Shown in pieces: positions 52,774 through 63,165 of a stretch of 64,000 nucleotides of DNA (its first letter is position 1; each line of letters opens with the position of its first letter). Below the pieces are notes generated by a model. It was not told where the DNA came from and made no database searches. It saw nothing but the letters and a program-made list of their open reading frames with translations. A program made the translations under genes and the position numbers. The stretch is taken from positions 1 to 64,000 of the forward strand of contig NZ_MZNT01000006.1 of the NCBI RefSeq assembly GCF_002042965.1. Direction: 5' to 3'. This DNA comes from Paenibacillus sp. 32352. GTDB lineage: Bacteria; Bacillota; Bacilli; Paenibacillales; NBRC-103111.

Positions 52774-54987
52774 CTATCTTCTCCTGGTTTCCGTCAACCG
52801 GAACTGATTCACCAGCTGCTGCAGAAAACCGGTAATAGCCTCCACATGATGGGAGGTATGACGGACGTTCACAATATCGGTCATTAATTCCTGCACCTTG
52901 CCTTCGACCTCGGTAGAAATTTGGCGGTTTTCTTTGCTGACGTCGGCGATTTTTTCCATCAATCCGACTACCTCGTCGACGACTTGTGTTTTTTGCGAGT
53001 CCATCCCTGCCCCGGTTAATAGCTCGGAGGCTGCTGCCGCCAGCCGGGTCCCTTCCTCCACCACCTGCGTTCCTTCCTCCATTGAGGAGAACGCTTCCTT
53101 GGCGTTTTTATAAATATGCTGCACCGTTTCGTGAATTTCCTCCGTCGATTTGCGGGTCAGATCAGCCAGCTTGCGGATTTCTCCTGCAACAACCGCAAAG
53201 CCTTTGCCATGCTCGCCTACCCGGGCCGCTTCGATCGAGGCATTCAAGGAGAGCAAATTCGTCTGGTTGGATATTTCCTCAATGACCTGAAGCACATTGG
53301 TGATCTCCTGGGTCGTCTTCATGAAGGTCTCAATCGTTTGGTTCGTTTGAGCCACCTTGTCCGAAATTTGGCGCATCTTCTCCCCGATTCGCTCTACCTC
53401 GGTCTGCGCCACCGCAATTTGCTCCGACGCCTTGTCTTCAAGCACCCTCAGCGTTCCCTGCATATCGCCTACCGCATCCTTGGCGACATCGATATCTTTC
53501 AGCTGGCTGCGAATGCTTCGAATCATATCATGAATTTTGCCGCTCATTCGCTCGGTGGATCCGGCTGTACTGACCGTCGATTCGTTCAGCAGCTGCTGGC
53601 TGGACAGTACATCGGCCGCCGCCTGCTTCACCTGGAGCATAATCCCTTCCAAAGAATCGATCATATTATTAATCCATTTCGCCAGCTCCCGGGTCTCGTC
53701 CTTATCGAACCGCGCATAGTCCAGACGCTGTGTTAAGTCCCCCTTGCCTTCGGCGTTGATCCGGATAAACCGGTTGATAGTATGAAGGCTGTCCACCACC
53801 GGCTTGGAGCCCTTCTTATGCAGCGTCCAGGCGACTAGGCCGCCGTACAACAGATGGAGCACGCCCAGCCCGATAGCCACAAGAGCCGGAGACACGGAAC
53901 CCAGGCTTAGCGCGAAATAGACCAGAAGGGCGCTCAATACCGCGAAAACAGCGATCAGAGGCAGCTGAAGCTTAGCCAGTTTCCATCCGACCCCGCGAAT
54001 CCGGTACACCTCCTCCAGATCCCCCTCGCACATCATCCCCCAAACATCCGGGCAATGAGGAAGCTGGAACGTCACCCCCTTGCCGATGACCGGAATATGC
54101 CGGTAATCCGAATAACCCGGGAAGGAGACGAATAAGTTGCTGCCGTTCGCTATCGTATTTGCAACGCCTGGGTGAAGCTTGCCGGTGGCAGGATCAGTGA
54201 ACATCAGCTCGAGCTCAGTGTGCTCCTGTACCGAAACTACACCCCAATCGGTTGTGACGCCGTCCTTCAGGTTTTCTCCGTGAGTAAACGTACGATCCTC
54301 GAAACGGCTTCGTGATAAGGCCGTACCCGGAGTAATGTGGGTGTTCAGACCCGCCCGTGCCATAAAAATATAGTTATCGCCGGAATCCGGATACACATGG
54401 CCTGATTCCCGCTGAATCAAGTCGCCGATCACATCGTTAGGGACTCTTCCGCACAAAGCTCCCGCCCACCGGCCGTTTTTCATAACCGGCACCATATAAA
54501 GAAGCGTCATTTTATCATGAAAAGCGGAGGTCGAAGGTCCTATCTCCAGCGTCAACGGGTCTGCATAGGGACCGAACAAGCATTTATCCCCTTTATAGGT
54601 GTACTCCAAGCCTTTAGACAGCAGACCGCGCCCGGCATAGCTTGTGCCGACATGTCTCGGGTAAGATGAGAACACAACTGCGGCTTGTTCGTTTAACAGG
54701 AAAATTTCCGAAAAATCCGATGCCCTGTTGCGGACGGATGCGAACAGCTTGTCCAGCTCCTTAGCCTGGCGGTTCTGCGAATCGTCCCTGTCCCCATCCA
54801 CTGAAGCCATCTGCATGAGCAGACGATCCAGATGAGCCCAGTATTCGTTCGTCCAGCTTCTCAAGAGCTCCATGCGGGTGTTCGCAATCCCTTCGAAAAT
54901 ATCCTCGACATCCTCCTTTAACCCCCGATTCAATCGGTAAGACCACCAGAGAGGAAGCCCCTTCCTGAAACCTAACCAATCAAACAT
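52774..54987 (-). CDS. Methyl-accepting chemotaxis protein with N-terminal sensor
   Basis: A 737-residue receptor. The C-terminal signalling tip is [44 protein letters not shown], with long helices before and after. A HAMP-like region (about 405-460) follows two adjacent membrane segments (about 345-366 and 371-392). The ~340-residue N-terminal part has Cache-like features ([53 protein letters not shown]) but no membrane helix before it. The sensor therefore appears to be on the cytoplasmic side, unlike classical receptors. GGGGGAG precedes the ATG. It has no che genes nearby. Confidence 0.88.
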   Translation of the reverse strand: MFDWLGFRKGLPLWWSYRLNRGLKEDVEDIFEGIANTRMELLRSWTNEYWAHLDRLLMQMASVDGDRDDSQNRQAKELDKLFASVRNRASDFSEIFLLNEQAAVVFSSYPRHVGTSYAGRGLLSKGLEYTYKGDKCLFGPYADPLTLEIGPSTSAFHDKMTLLYMVPVMKNGRWAGALCGRVPNDVIGDLIQRESGHVYPDSGDNYIFMARAGLNTHITPGTALSRSRFEDRTFTHGENLKDGVTTDWGVVSVQEHTELELMFTDPATGKLHPGVANTIANGSNLFVSFPGYSDYRHIPVIGKGVTFQLPHCPDVWGMMCEGDLEEVYRIRGVGWKLAKLQLPLIAVFAVLSALLVYFALSLGSVSPALVAIGLGVLHLLYGGLVAWTLHKKGSKPVVDSLHTINRFIRINAEGKGDLTQRLDYARFDKDETRELAKWINNMIDSLEGIMLQVKQAAADVLSSQQLLNESTVSTAGSTERMSGKIHDMIRSIRSQLKDIDVAKDAVGDMQGTLRVLEDKASEQIAVAQTEVERIGEKMRQISDKVAQTNQTIETFMKTTQEITNVLQVIEEISNQTNLLSLNASIEAARVGEHGKGFAVVAGEIRKLADLTRKSTEEIHETVQHIYKNAKEAFSSMEEGTQVVEEGTRLAAAASELLTGAGMDSQKTQVVDEVVGLMEKIADVSKENRQISTEVEGKVQELMTDIVNVRHTSHHVEAITGFLQQLVNQFRLTETRRR

Positions 54988-55112
54988 ATGTACTCCCCCA
55001 TCCCTTAACAGGTGTTATCATTATGTAAAATACTATAACACAAAGAGAGTTCGTATGTGAGAATTTTTTCCTATTTTCCGCATAAAACTTATCACCAAAT
55101 TGAAAAAGGTAG

Positions 55113-55145
55113 TAAAAAAGACTCATTCCCAAGGGAATGAGTCTC
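55113..55145 (-). terminator. gal operon terminator
   Basis: Minus-strand AGACTCATTCCC / GGGAATGAGTCT with a two-base loop followed by six Us (55114-55119). It starts about 18 bases past the galT stop and ends galK-galE-galT. Confidence 0.92.
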
Positions 55146-55162
55146 AAAACCTGCCATAATAT

Positions 55163-56740
55163 TCAACGAAATCCGAACGTTCGAATAAATGCTTTAAATC
55201 CATCCAGTCCCGCTTCGGTCCGTTTGAATACGCCTGCATCCTGTAAAACACAGGAGAATTTATGACCGATAGCCTTGCGAAGTACCTCTTCCGCGGCTGT
55301 ATGCGTCAAGGCCGTTCCGTGCTCCGCAATCAGCTCGACGATCCAATCGCGATGCTTATACAGAGGATGCTCCTCATGCTCGGTAATTTCCGCATCCAAA
55401 GGAAGAGATCCCGTCAGCACTTGTGCCAGAAGCTCCATTTCATCCTTAAGGCGGCCCGGGAGAACGGCCAGACCCATCACTTCAATCAAGCCGATATTTT
55501 CTTTCTTGATATGATGAAGCGGCTGATGAGGGTGAAAAATTCCGTCCGGATGCTCCTCGCTGGTCCGGTTGTTGCGAAGAACAAGATCCAGCTCATATTC
55601 TCCATTTGCATTATTACGTGCAATAGGGGTAATCGTATTGTGAGGCACACGTACGCCGTCCTGATCCGTGTAAGCCAATATATCATGAGCGAGATCGCTG
55701 TAGGCTTTCCATTCGTTAAGAATCGTATCGGCCAGCTTCAACAGCAGCAGCTTATTATGACCGGAAATACGGATAACGGACATAGGCCATTTGACAATAC
55801 CCAGCTTCACGTTCGGATAGTCCGGATGGGATATGCTGTATTCCACCGGTGCCTTCTCCATAGGGAACCGATGCTTGCCGCCCTGAAAATGATCGTGGTT
55901 CAGGATGGACCCTCCTACGATCGGCAGGTCCGCATTAGCCCCTATAAAATAGTGAGGGAACTGATCGATGAAATCAAACAGGCGGTAAAACGTCTTATTG
56001 GAGGTCTGCATCGGCCGATGCTGATGGTCCAAAATGATGCTATGCTCGTTGTAATACACGTACGGAGAATATTGGAAATACCACGGCTCTCCGTCCAGCT
56101 CCACAGGGATGACTCGCAGATTTTGCCGTGCGGGATGATTCAATCTTCCTGCATACCCGACGTTGTCGATGCAGAGCAGGCATTTCGGATAATTGCTCGG
56201 CGCTGCTGTCTTAAGCAGGGCGATCTCTTTGGGGTCCTTCTCCGGCTTCGACAGATTTACCGTAATCTCCAAATCACCGTATTCCGTTGGCGCCAGCCAA
56301 TACTGGTTTTTGGCAATCCGGTCTGCGCGAATATAATTCGAATCCATGCACAGCCGGTAAAATTCATTCGTAGCCCGCTCCACGCTGTCCTGCTTGGCCG
56401 TCTTCCAGAACCGGCCGGCCACCTCCGATTGACGAGGCATCAGACAGCCCATGATTTTGGCGTCCAGCAGATCGCGAAGCGTCGTGTTGTTGTCTTCCAG
56501 AATGCCGGTTTCCGCCGCATAATCCAGCAGCTGCTCCAGCAGCTCCACAGGGCTATCGATAGATTCCTCTTCCACTTTCCCGCTGTACGGCTCCCCGATC
56601 CGAAGCATCTCAAGCAGGGCGTTACGCGCAGCATAGATGTCGATCGGCTCCAGCAGCTTATGTCTAATACCGAACTGGAGGAGCCGCTCTATGGTCAGAG
56701 CGGCTGTTTCCTCCCGATTCATACCGGTTGTGTCATTCAT
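55163..56740 (-). CDS. galT: UDP-glucose-hexose-1-phosphate uridylyltransferase (Firmicute type)
   Basis: A 525-residue GalT of the long Gram-positive type, the middle enzyme of the Leloir pathway: it exchanges UMP between UDP-glucose and galactose-1-phosphate. Conserved parts include RQNLRVIPVELDGEPWYFQYSPYVYYNEHSIILDHQHRPM, GANADLPIVGGSILNHDHFQGGKHRFPMEKAP (His cluster) and DGIFHPHQPLHHIKKENIGLIEVMGLAVLPGRL. AAAGGAG lies ten bases before the ATG; a second ATG seven codons on is possible. It is the last gene of the operon and is followed by a strong terminator. Confidence 0.96.
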   Translation of the reverse strand: MNDTTGMNREETAALTIERLLQFGIRHKLLEPIDIYAARNALLEMLRIGEPYSGKVEEESIDSPVELLEQLLDYAAETGILEDNNTTLRDLLDAKIMGCLMPRQSEVAGRFWKTAKQDSVERATNEFYRLCMDSNYIRADRIAKNQYWLAPTEYGDLEITVNLSKPEKDPKEIALLKTAAPSNYPKCLLCIDNVGYAGRLNHPARQNLRVIPVELDGEPWYFQYSPYVYYNEHSIILDHQHRPMQTSNKTFYRLFDFIDQFPHYFIGANADLPIVGGSILNHDHFQGGKHRFPMEKAPVEYSISHPDYPNVKLGIVKWPMSVIRISGHNKLLLLKLADTILNEWKAYSDLAHDILAYTDQDGVRVPHNTITPIARNNANGEYELDLVLRNNRTSEEHPDGIFHPHQPLHHIKKENIGLIEVMGLAVLPGRLKDEMELLAQVLTGSLPLDAEITEHEEHPLYKHRDWIVELIAEHGTALTHTAAEEVLRKAIGHKFSCVLQDAGVFKRTEAGLDGFKAFIRTFGFR

Positions 56741-56786
56741 AGCGCACGATCTCCTTTGTTACAGCTTGTAAGCCGCATGTACTTGA

Positions 56787-57773
56787 TTACTTCGCATAGC
56801 CTTCCGGATGGCTCTGATGCCATGCCCATGCCGATGCGATGATTTGCTCCAGACTATCGCGCTTCGGCTTCCAGCCGAGCTCCGCCCGGGTCCGCTCCGA
56901 AGAAGCGATAAGGATGGCCGGATCGCCTGCGCGGCGCGGCTCCACAACCGCAGGGATATCGTGTCCCGTTACCTTGCGGGCAATGTCGATCACTTCCTTA
57001 ACGGAGAAGCCTTTGCCGTTGCCCAGGTTATAGATGCCGCTGTCGCCGCCTTTACGAAGCTTCTCCAGCGCCAGGATATGAGCGTCCGACAAATCGGTCA
57101 CGTGAATGTAATCGCGGATGCAAGTACCGTCCGGCGTTGCATAGTCATCGCCGAAGATCGAGATATGCGCTCTCTTTCCTAGAGCCACCTGCAAAATGAT
57201 CGGAATGAGATGCGTTTCCGGTGAATGGTCCTCTCCAATACGGCCGCTTTCATGGGCTCCCGCCGCATTAAAATAACGAAGCGACACGTATTTGATGCCA
57301 TGCGCCGTATCGAACCAGCGCATCATTTTTTCCATCGCCAGCTTGGTTTCCCCGTATGCATTCGTCGGCAGGGTGCGGTCGCTCTCCACGATAGGCACAT
57401 TTTCCGGTTCACCGTACGTAGCCGCCGTGGAGGAGAACACGATTTTGTTCACGCCGTACTCGTTCATTTTTTCCAGAAGACAGAGCGTTCCGTACACGTT
57501 GTTATGATAGTACTTGGCCGGATTCTGCATGCTCTCGCCGACCAGCGAGTTCGCGGCGAAATGAATGACAGCCTCAATCTCATTTTCCTTGAACACCGTA
57601 TCCATAAAGGCCGCGTCACGCAGATCGCCCACATACAGCTTGCCGCCCAATACCGCCTCGCGGTGTCCCTGCTGGAGATTATCGACAACGACAACCTCCT
57701 CGTTTCTTGCCAACAGCTCCGCAACCGTATGCGAGCCGATATAGCCCGCACCGCCTGTTACCATGATAGCCAT
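56787..57773 (-). CDS. galE: UDP-glucose 4-epimerase
   Basis: A 328-residue short-chain dehydrogenase-type epimerase that interconverts UDP-glucose and UDP-galactose. NAD binding [14 protein letters not shown], catalytic SSTAATYGE and Y-x3-K in [16 protein letters not shown], then [17 protein letters not shown] and [20 protein letters not shown] eight bases upstream selects the ATG at 57773; a start ten codons earlier is rejected. It lies between galK and galT, with 46 bases to galT. Confidence 0.97.
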   Translation of the reverse strand: MAIMVTGGAGYIGSHTVAELLARNEEVVVVDNLQQGHREAVLGGKLYVGDLRDAAFMDTVFKENEIEAVIHFAANSLVGESMQNPAKYYHNNVYGTLCLLEKMNEYGVNKIVFSSTAATYGEPENVPIVESDRTLPTNAYGETKLAMEKMMRWFDTAHGIKYVSLRYFNAAGAHESGRIGEDHSPETHLIPIILQVALGKRAHISIFGDDYATPDGTCIRDYIHVTDLSDAHILALEKLRKGGDSGIYNLGNGKGFSVKEVIDIARKVTGHDIPAVVEPRRAGDPAILIASSERTRAELGWKPKRDSLEQIIASAWAWHQSHPEGYAK

Positions 57774-57851
57774 TTTGATTGCCTCCCCATCGTTGTATGT
57801 CATGTTTCCTATCCGAATGCCCGAACAAGCTTCAGCCCAGGCCAGGCTTTT

Positions 57852-59030
57852 CTATGCTTCCGTTACTTGCTCCACGCCATTGCCGATGTCACATACGTAG
57901 AAGTCCGCGGTTAACCCTGTTTTTTCCTTGTAGACGCGGCCCACCTGCTCGATAAACGTTTCGACGCTATCCTCATGCACCAATGATACGGTACATCCGC
58001 CAAAGCCTGCCCCGGTCATACGGGAGCCAAGCACCCCAGGAATCTTCAATGCTTCCTCCACCATGACATCAAGCTCCAGGCAGGTTACTTCATATAGGTC
58101 ACGAAGCGAATTATGGGAGCCGATCATCAATTGGCCGAAGGCCTCGAGATCGCCTTTCTCCAACACTTTCATGGATTGAAGCACGCGGTCAATCTCCTCC
58201 ACAACGTGCCTTGCCCGCTTGCGGACGGTTTCGTCCGGAATAAGATGCTGATAAGCGTTAAACTGCTCCAGATTCAGCTGGCCGAGCAGCGTCAGCTCCG
58301 GAAATTGCTGCTGCAAATCCTTGACTGCCTGTTCGCACTGCGATCTTCTTTCGTTATAGGCCGAATCAACGAGGCCGCGCTTCTTGTTCGTATTGCCGAT
58401 CACCAGCTTGTACGCGCCGCTCTCAAACGGCACATGCTTGTACTCAAGCGTATCGCACATCAGCAGGATCGCATGATCCTTCTTGCCCATCGCCACGGCG
58501 AATTGGTCCATGATGCCGCATTTCACACCCATGAACTCATTCTCCGCCTTCTGCGACATCAATGCGATTTGAACTTTATCCGCAGGGTGTCCCTCCATGG
58601 TCAGCAAGCCATAAGCCGTTACCACTTCAATAGAGGCCGAGGAGGACAGTCCGGAGCCGTTAGGAATAGCGCCGCTGTACAAGATGTCATAGCCGCCTAC
58701 GGACAGGCCCTTCTTCTGAATCTCATGGATAATCCCTTTGGGATAATTCATCCAGTCATCGGCCGGATCAAACGCGATGTTGTTGATGGAAATATGTTTG
58801 TGCAGCGGGAAATTGGTTGAGGCGAATCCAACCTGCTCATCCTCGCGCTTGCGGATCAGCATGGTCGTCCCGAAGGTAAGTGCCGCCGGGAATACGTAGC
58901 CTCCGTTATAATCCGTATGCTCACCGATCAAATTAACGCGCCCAGGTGCATGAAAAACGTGGATAGGTTCTGCGCTCTCGCTGCCGTATAGTTCTGTGAA
59001 ACGGCCTTTCAATGCTTGTAAATCTGCCAT
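57852..59030 (-). CDS. galK: Galactokinase
   Basis: A 392-residue GHMP kinase that phosphorylates galactose at C1. APGRVNLIGEHTDYNGGYVFPAAL is the galactokinase signature, GAIPNGSGLSSSASIEV the ATP loop, and MTGAGFGGCTVSLV the third GHMP motif. AGGTGG seven bases upstream selects the ATG at 59030; the 32-codon upstream extension is basic and non-conserved. It is the first gene of galK-galE-galT (78 bases to galE) and is divergent from an AraC regulator. Confidence 0.97.
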   Translation of the reverse strand: MADLQALKGRFTELYGSESAEPIHVFHAPGRVNLIGEHTDYNGGYVFPAALTFGTTMLIRKREDEQVGFASTNFPLHKHISINNIAFDPADDWMNYPKGIIHEIQKKGLSVGGYDILYSGAIPNGSGLSSSASIEVVTAYGLLTMEGHPADKVQIALMSQKAENEFMGVKCGIMDQFAVAMGKKDHAILLMCDTLEYKHVPFESGAYKLVIGNTNKKRGLVDSAYNERRSQCEQAVKDLQQQFPELTLLGQLNLEQFNAYQHLIPDETVRKRARHVVEEIDRVLQSMKVLEKGDLEAFGQLMIGSHNSLRDLYEVTCLELDVMVEEALKIPGVLGSRMTGAGFGGCTVSLVHEDSVETFIEQVGRVYKEKTGLTADFYVCDIGNGVEQVTEA

Positions 59031-59140
59031 GGGTACACCACCTGTTTTAGAATGATGCCGCACATCTATGGATGCGGGGCTCGTTGTTTGCTTGCTTTCA
59101 GTATACTGCTGCCGGATTCTCTTCACTATGGAACGATGTC

Positions 59141-59149
59141 AGTATAGCA
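59141..59149 (-). promoter_or_regulatory. galK extended -10 promoter
   Basis: Minus-strand TGCTATACT: -10 TATACT (59141-59146) with an upstream TG. No acceptable -35 stands 16-18 bases above, which fits an activator-dependent promoter. A plus-strand TATACT (about 59195-59200) with a poor TTTAAC at -35 may serve the AraC gene. Confidence 0.5.
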
Positions 59150-59267
59150 TGGAAAAATGTTAGATCGCCCGTTTAACTTCTCCAGTGACATGATATACTC
59201 TATCTTATAGAAAGACAACCTGAGCGAGAATGCAAAATACGACCGATCATGCCAGGAGGATTGCCCG

Positions 59268-60137
59268 ATGACCGTGCCCACCAAACGAACGGAAAGCTAT
59301 TATGTCGTCTCCAACCCCGAGCCGCCCGCCGATGACGATTTGACCGTGCTGTTCAGCGGCAGCAGCCAGACCAAGCCCGGGCACAAGCCCGGCCCGAAGG
59401 TGGTCGACTACTATTTGCTCCACCACATTCAAGCCGGGCGCGGTACTTACACATGCCAGGGGGTAACCTATCCTCTTGGGCCCGGGGACAGCTTCCTGAT
59501 CGAGCCGGGCCGGCTTATCAGCTACAAGGCCGATGAGGATGATCCTTGGTTCTATCGCTGGATCGCGTTTGAAGGGGCTCGAGCAGAGCGGATGCTGAAG
59601 CAGATCGGCCTCTCCTCCCAGCAGCCTGTTGTCCACACCGGCCGCAAACGCAGCATCGGCGTGCTCTACCATCAAGTGCAGACCGTCTTCCAGACGAGAA
59701 TAAGCCAAGCCAACCTTAGGGCAAGCGGCTATCTCCACCTGCTGCTGGCCGAATATGCCGGGGCTCTGCAGCCCGAGCCGAGCGGATCACCCCAGCTTCC
59801 GAGCAGCAGCGGGCAGATCGTCCAGCAGGCTATTCAATATTTGTCCACCCAATATGCGGAGCCTATCACTATTGAGCTCATGGCCGAGGCTCTCGGCTAT
59901 AATCGCGCCTACCTGTCCACCCTGTTCAAGAAGCACACGGGCATGACTCCCGTCAGCTTCCTGCTTCAGCTCCGCACGGACAAGGCAAGGCTGCTGCTTC
60001 GCGAGAGACAGGAGCTTACCGTGGAGCAGATCGCCTCCTCGGTCGGGTTCCATGACCCGCTTTACTTTTCGAAGCAGTTCAAGCGGCTGTACGGGATGTC
60101 GCCGACCGACTATCGCCAGGCGATGAAGCGGCTCTAG
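59268..60137 (+). CDS. AraC family regulator, probable gal operon activator
   Basis: A 289-residue regulator. The cupin-type N-terminus is HHIQAGRGTYTCQGVTYPLGPGDSFLIEPGRLISYKADEDDPWFYRWIAFEG. The C-terminal DNA-binding half is ITIELMAEALGYNRAYLSTLFKKHTGMTPVSFLLQLR ... LTVEQIASSVGFHDPLYFSKQFKRLYGMSPTDYR. This MsmR/RafR-like layout is common for galactoside operon activators. It is divergent from galK by about 240 bases, so control of galKET is the simplest reading. AGGAGG lies seven bases before the ATG. Confidence 0.9.
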   Translation: MTVPTKRTESYYVVSNPEPPADDDLTVLFSGSSQTKPGHKPGPKVVDYYLLHHIQAGRGTYTCQGVTYPLGPGDSFLIEPGRLISYKADEDDPWFYRWIAFEGARAERMLKQIGLSSQQPVVHTGRKRSIGVLYHQVQTVFQTRISQANLRASGYLHLLLAEYAGALQPEPSGSPQLPSSSGQIVQQAIQYLSTQYAEPITIELMAEALGYNRAYLSTLFKKHTGMTPVSFLLQLRTDKARLLLRERQELTVEQIASSVGFHDPLYFSKQFKRLYGMSPTDYRQAMKRL

Positions 60138-60172
60138 CCTATTGTCCGGGCAGAAGAATTCCTCTCCTTCAC

Positions 60173-62317
60173 TTAAGCGCGAATGATCTGCTTGGCCGGC
60201 TGTAGCGGCAGCAGGAAGCAGATGCAGGCTCCTTGTCCGAGCCGGCTCTCCGCCCAGATGCGCCCGCCATGGAATTCCACGATTTCTTTGGCGATGGCAA
60301 GTCCCAGGCCGCTGCCCCCCTCGGCGGAGTTGCGCGCCTTGTCCTTCTTATAAAAACGGTCGAATATGTAAGGTAAGTCTTCCGGATCGATCCCGCTCCC
60401 ATTGTCCTGCACCCGCATTACAAGCGCTTGTCCTTCAATAGCCATTTGGAGCTGTATAAATCCTCCCACGGGAGTATGCTTGATCGCGTTATAAATAATA
60501 TTGGTCAATACCTGATCGATCCGGTCGATATCGATAAATACGCTCCCGGTTTTATTCCGCTCCTCCGAAGCAGGGATAGGAGCCTGTACACTGAAATGCA
60601 GGCCGGCATTCTTCACCTCAAGATCGTAGCGATCGCTGTAAAAGTGAATGACGTCTTCTATGGCCATCTCCTGCATGGAAAAGTCAATTTGTCTGGCCTC
60701 AAGCTTGGAGAGCTGGAACAAATCGGCTATAAGCCGGTTCAAGCCCGTGATTCGCCCCAGAATGAGCCGCAAATATTTTTCCTGCTGGTCAGGGTCGACA
60801 ACAACCCTGTCAATTAAAGCCTCCACATAACCCTGGATAAGCGTCATTGGCGTCCCGAGATCGTGGGATATGTTGCTCAGCAGATGGCGCCTGGAGGTTT
60901 CCAGACGTCCCAAATCCTCGTTCATTTTCTCCAATCTCCGGTTAGACCTCTGAAGCTCGGCTGTTCTTTCCTTGATCCGGTGCTCCAGACCCATATTCAG
61001 CTCACGCAGCTGGCGGGACAAGGTCTCCACTGAAGCAAAGGCTTTGAAGGACTTGAGGCTGATGATAAACGATGTCATAAATATGAAGAAAAACAAGCCA
61101 AAGGAAGAGATGTTCCCTAAATGAATCCACTGATTATAATACAAAATATCTATACAAACCGTAATCGCGTATACGATGCCCCCCAATAGAGCAAACCAAG
61201 CCCCTTCCCTGCCGCGGAGCAGAGCTCTGACGATCCCGGTCAGCACGTACACGCAGACCAGCACTGTAATCACTTGGTAGGGCTGGGTCGTGAATGTGAA
61301 TTGCTTTGGCGGAAGGATTATCACCACGACTGAGAAGACGGCCCCAATCACCTGTGTTCCGACCACGAAAAAACGCATAATCTCCTGCGGGTATAATGAT
61401 CTGCAGAACATGACCGCCAGCGGCAGCGCCAAATAGTAGCATAGATACTCTATCCGCAAGCCGCATTCCCAAGAAACGGACGGGAACATTTGCAGTGCGG
61501 CCCCCTCGCCGACATACGTAGCTCGTATCCCGATCAACAGGCAGAATAGGGAGAAATAAAGCGATCCTCTCTCTTTAAAGCGGATAAGGAACAGCCCGAA
61601 GTGGTACAGCCCCATCAACAGCAAGCTTCCTACCAGCATTAAATCAAGACCCATATGATTATTATGGCTTGTTGTGATCTGAGAGGCTTCCCCCAACTTC
61701 AGCTCGTTCCATATTCCTCCGAGCCGGTGATCGTAATTGGAAACCTGGAGCACGATATCCAACGTCGTACTCGCCGGTTTAAAATAGACGACCTGAGGTC
61801 TATATCCCGGCTCCCCTTCCTCGGGACTGACCCCTACCTTACCTGCTTGGGCGAGCCGCTCGCCATTGATCCACAAGGTATAGGCTGTGCGTATAGAAGG
61901 CATCTCCACTGCCAAAATGCGATCGGTCGGCTGCGTCAACAGCTTCAGATGAAACGTCGCATAGCCGATCCCGGATAGCGCTTCACCGTTGACCCAATGT
62001 CCATTCCAGGCGGCGGGAAGCTTGAGCCGATCCGGAACCTGACGCAGATATCCGTTTGAGGCAGCCTCCTGCGGGTCAACCAATTGCCTCCAGTAAAAGT
62101 CCCAATCTCCGTTTAATTCCACGCCGCCGTCCTGCTCAAATTGCCAGCTCCGCAGATCCATGACCCCATCAACCGCAAGAGGCTGAAGCCGCTTTACCGT
62201 CTCGTCCTTGCCGCACCCGCTTAACAAAAGGATAGCAAAAACAACTGGAATCCATATATAATAGAGATATAATCTGGAAACGGAAATCACGTTCTTTCTA
62301 TAACATTTTTCTCTCAT
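60173..62317 (-). CDS. 7TM-type sensor histidine kinase with lipobox
   Basis: A 714-residue kinase. The N-terminal hydrophobic segment ends LLLSGC (C35), a good lipoprotein lipobox. A galactose-binding-like extracellular domain follows (about 40-215: ELNGDWDFYWRQLV, GYATFHLKL, YTLWINGERLAQAGKVG), then a seven-helix membrane block (about 222-420; 7TMR-DISM type), a coiled coil (430-475) and the kinase with H485 (NISHDLGTPMTLIQGY), IYNAIKHTP, DNGSGI and GGSGLGLAIAKEIV. It is divergent from an OmpR-type regulator 61 bases away, its likely partner. The sensed ligand may be a sugar or wall fragment. Confidence 0.9.
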   Translation of the reverse strand: MREKCYRKNVISVSRLYLYYIWIPVVFAILLLSGCGKDETVKRLQPLAVDGVMDLRSWQFEQDGGVELNGDWDFYWRQLVDPQEAASNGYLRQVPDRLKLPAAWNGHWVNGEALSGIGYATFHLKLLTQPTDRILAVEMPSIRTAYTLWINGERLAQAGKVGVSPEEGEPGYRPQVVYFKPASTTLDIVLQVSNYDHRLGGIWNELKLGEASQITTSHNNHMGLDLMLVGSLLLMGLYHFGLFLIRFKERGSLYFSLFCLLIGIRATYVGEGAALQMFPSVSWECGLRIEYLCYYLALPLAVMFCRSLYPQEIMRFFVVGTQVIGAVFSVVVIILPPKQFTFTTQPYQVITVLVCVYVLTGIVRALLRGREGAWFALLGGIVYAITVCIDILYYNQWIHLGNISSFGLFFFIFMTSFIISLKSFKAFASVETLSRQLRELNMGLEHRIKERTAELQRSNRRLEKMNEDLGRLETSRRHLLSNISHDLGTPMTLIQGYVEALIDRVVVDPDQQEKYLRLILGRITGLNRLIADLFQLSKLEARQIDFSMQEMAIEDVIHFYSDRYDLEVKNAGLHFSVQAPIPASEERNKTGSVFIDIDRIDQVLTNIIYNAIKHTPVGGFIQLQMAIEGQALVMRVQDNGSGIDPEDLPYIFDRFYKKDKARNSAEGGSGLGLAIAKEIVEFHGGRIWAESRLGQGACICFLLPLQPAKQIIRA

Positions 62318-62378
62318 CGTATCGCAATTTTCATTTTTTGGGAACTAGCAGGTTACAACAGGGGTCAGGAGATGAAGA

Positions 62379-63077
62379 GTGACAATGCCAGCTGAAAAAA
62401 TATTAATCGTAGATGACGAACCGGAAATTATTGAGCTCATTCGATTGTACTTGATCAAGGAAGGATATGAAGTGATAAGCACGGACAGCGGCACCGGGGC
62501 TATGGAGTATATGGAGCAGCATAAACCGGATATGGTGATCCTGGATGTGCTGCTGCCGGGGATGGATGGTATTGAAATATGCCGGCAGATCCGCAGAAAT
62601 TACGACATTCCGATCTTGTTCATCAGCTGTAAGAGCGAGGATATGGATATCATTCTTGGCTTAAGCATCGGCGGCGACGATTACGTGACCAAGCCCTTCA
62701 GCCCGAGCCAGCTCGTCGCGAGAGTGAAGGCCCATCTGCGCCGCAAGCAGCAGCTGGACCAGCAAAAGGAGGAATCGCAGCAGCTGTCGTTTCCGGGGCT
62801 TGAAATCGATCTTCTCAGCCGCAATGTCTGGGTCAACGGAACCATTGCCCCCTTGTCGTCCAAAGAATTCGACCTGTTGGCCTTAATGGCCAAAAAGCCG
62901 AATAAAGTGGTGCCCATCGAGCAGCTGTACAAAATGGCCTGGGGAGTGGACAGCAACGGGGACACCCGAACCCTTCTCGTGCATATCAGCAATCTGCGCA
63001 AAAAAATCGAGCCCAATCCGACCGAGCCCGTTTTCGTACAAACGGTCCGCGGCGTAGGCTATAAGTTTAACTGCTAG
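62379..63077 (+). CDS. OmpR/PhoB-type response regulator
   Basis: A 232-residue regulator: receiver with D12-D13, phospho-acceptor D56 (MVILDVLLPGMDG) and TKPFSP (Lys near 105), then a winged-helix DNA-binding domain (LSSKEFDLLALMAKKPNKVVPIEQLYKMAWG ... TRTLLVHISNLRKKIEPNPTEPVFVQTVRGVGYKF). The start is GTG with AGGAG seven bases upstream; an ATG two codons later is possible. It is divergent from the 7TM kinase and very probably its partner. Confidence 0.93.
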   Translation: MTMPAEKILIVDDEPEIIELIRLYLIKEGYEVISTDSGTGAMEYMEQHKPDMVILDVLLPGMDGIEICRQIRRNYDIPILFISCKSEDMDIILGLSIGGDDYVTKPFSPSQLVARVKAHLRRKQQLDQQKEESQQLSFPGLEIDLLSRNVWVNGTIAPLSSKEFDLLALMAKKPNKVVPIEQLYKMAWGVDSNGDTRTLLVHISNLRKKIEPNPTEPVFVQTVRGVGYKFNC

Positions 63078-63102
63078 AACTCTTACATAAGATTAGAAAA
63101 GT

Positions 63103-63152
63103 AAAGGGCCGCACAGACCAGGTATCTTCCAACCTGGCCTTGCAGCCCTTTT
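63103..63152. terminator. Bidirectional terminator between convergent genes
   Basis: AAAGGGC(C)GCA ... CCAGGT / ACCTGG ... TGC(A)GCCCTTT makes a long, slightly bulged stem with As before and Ts after. It serves the response regulator and the HlyC/CorC gene. Confidence 0.85.
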
Positions 63153-63165
63153 ATTATTGATGAAT

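Noticed and set aside
55262..56842. A 526-codon open frame on the plus strand opposite galT
   Set aside because: It is the reverse of galT, which has clear family motifs, a ribosome site and an operon context. The frame's protein is rich in Arg, His, Gln and Leu as reverse-strand shadows usually are.
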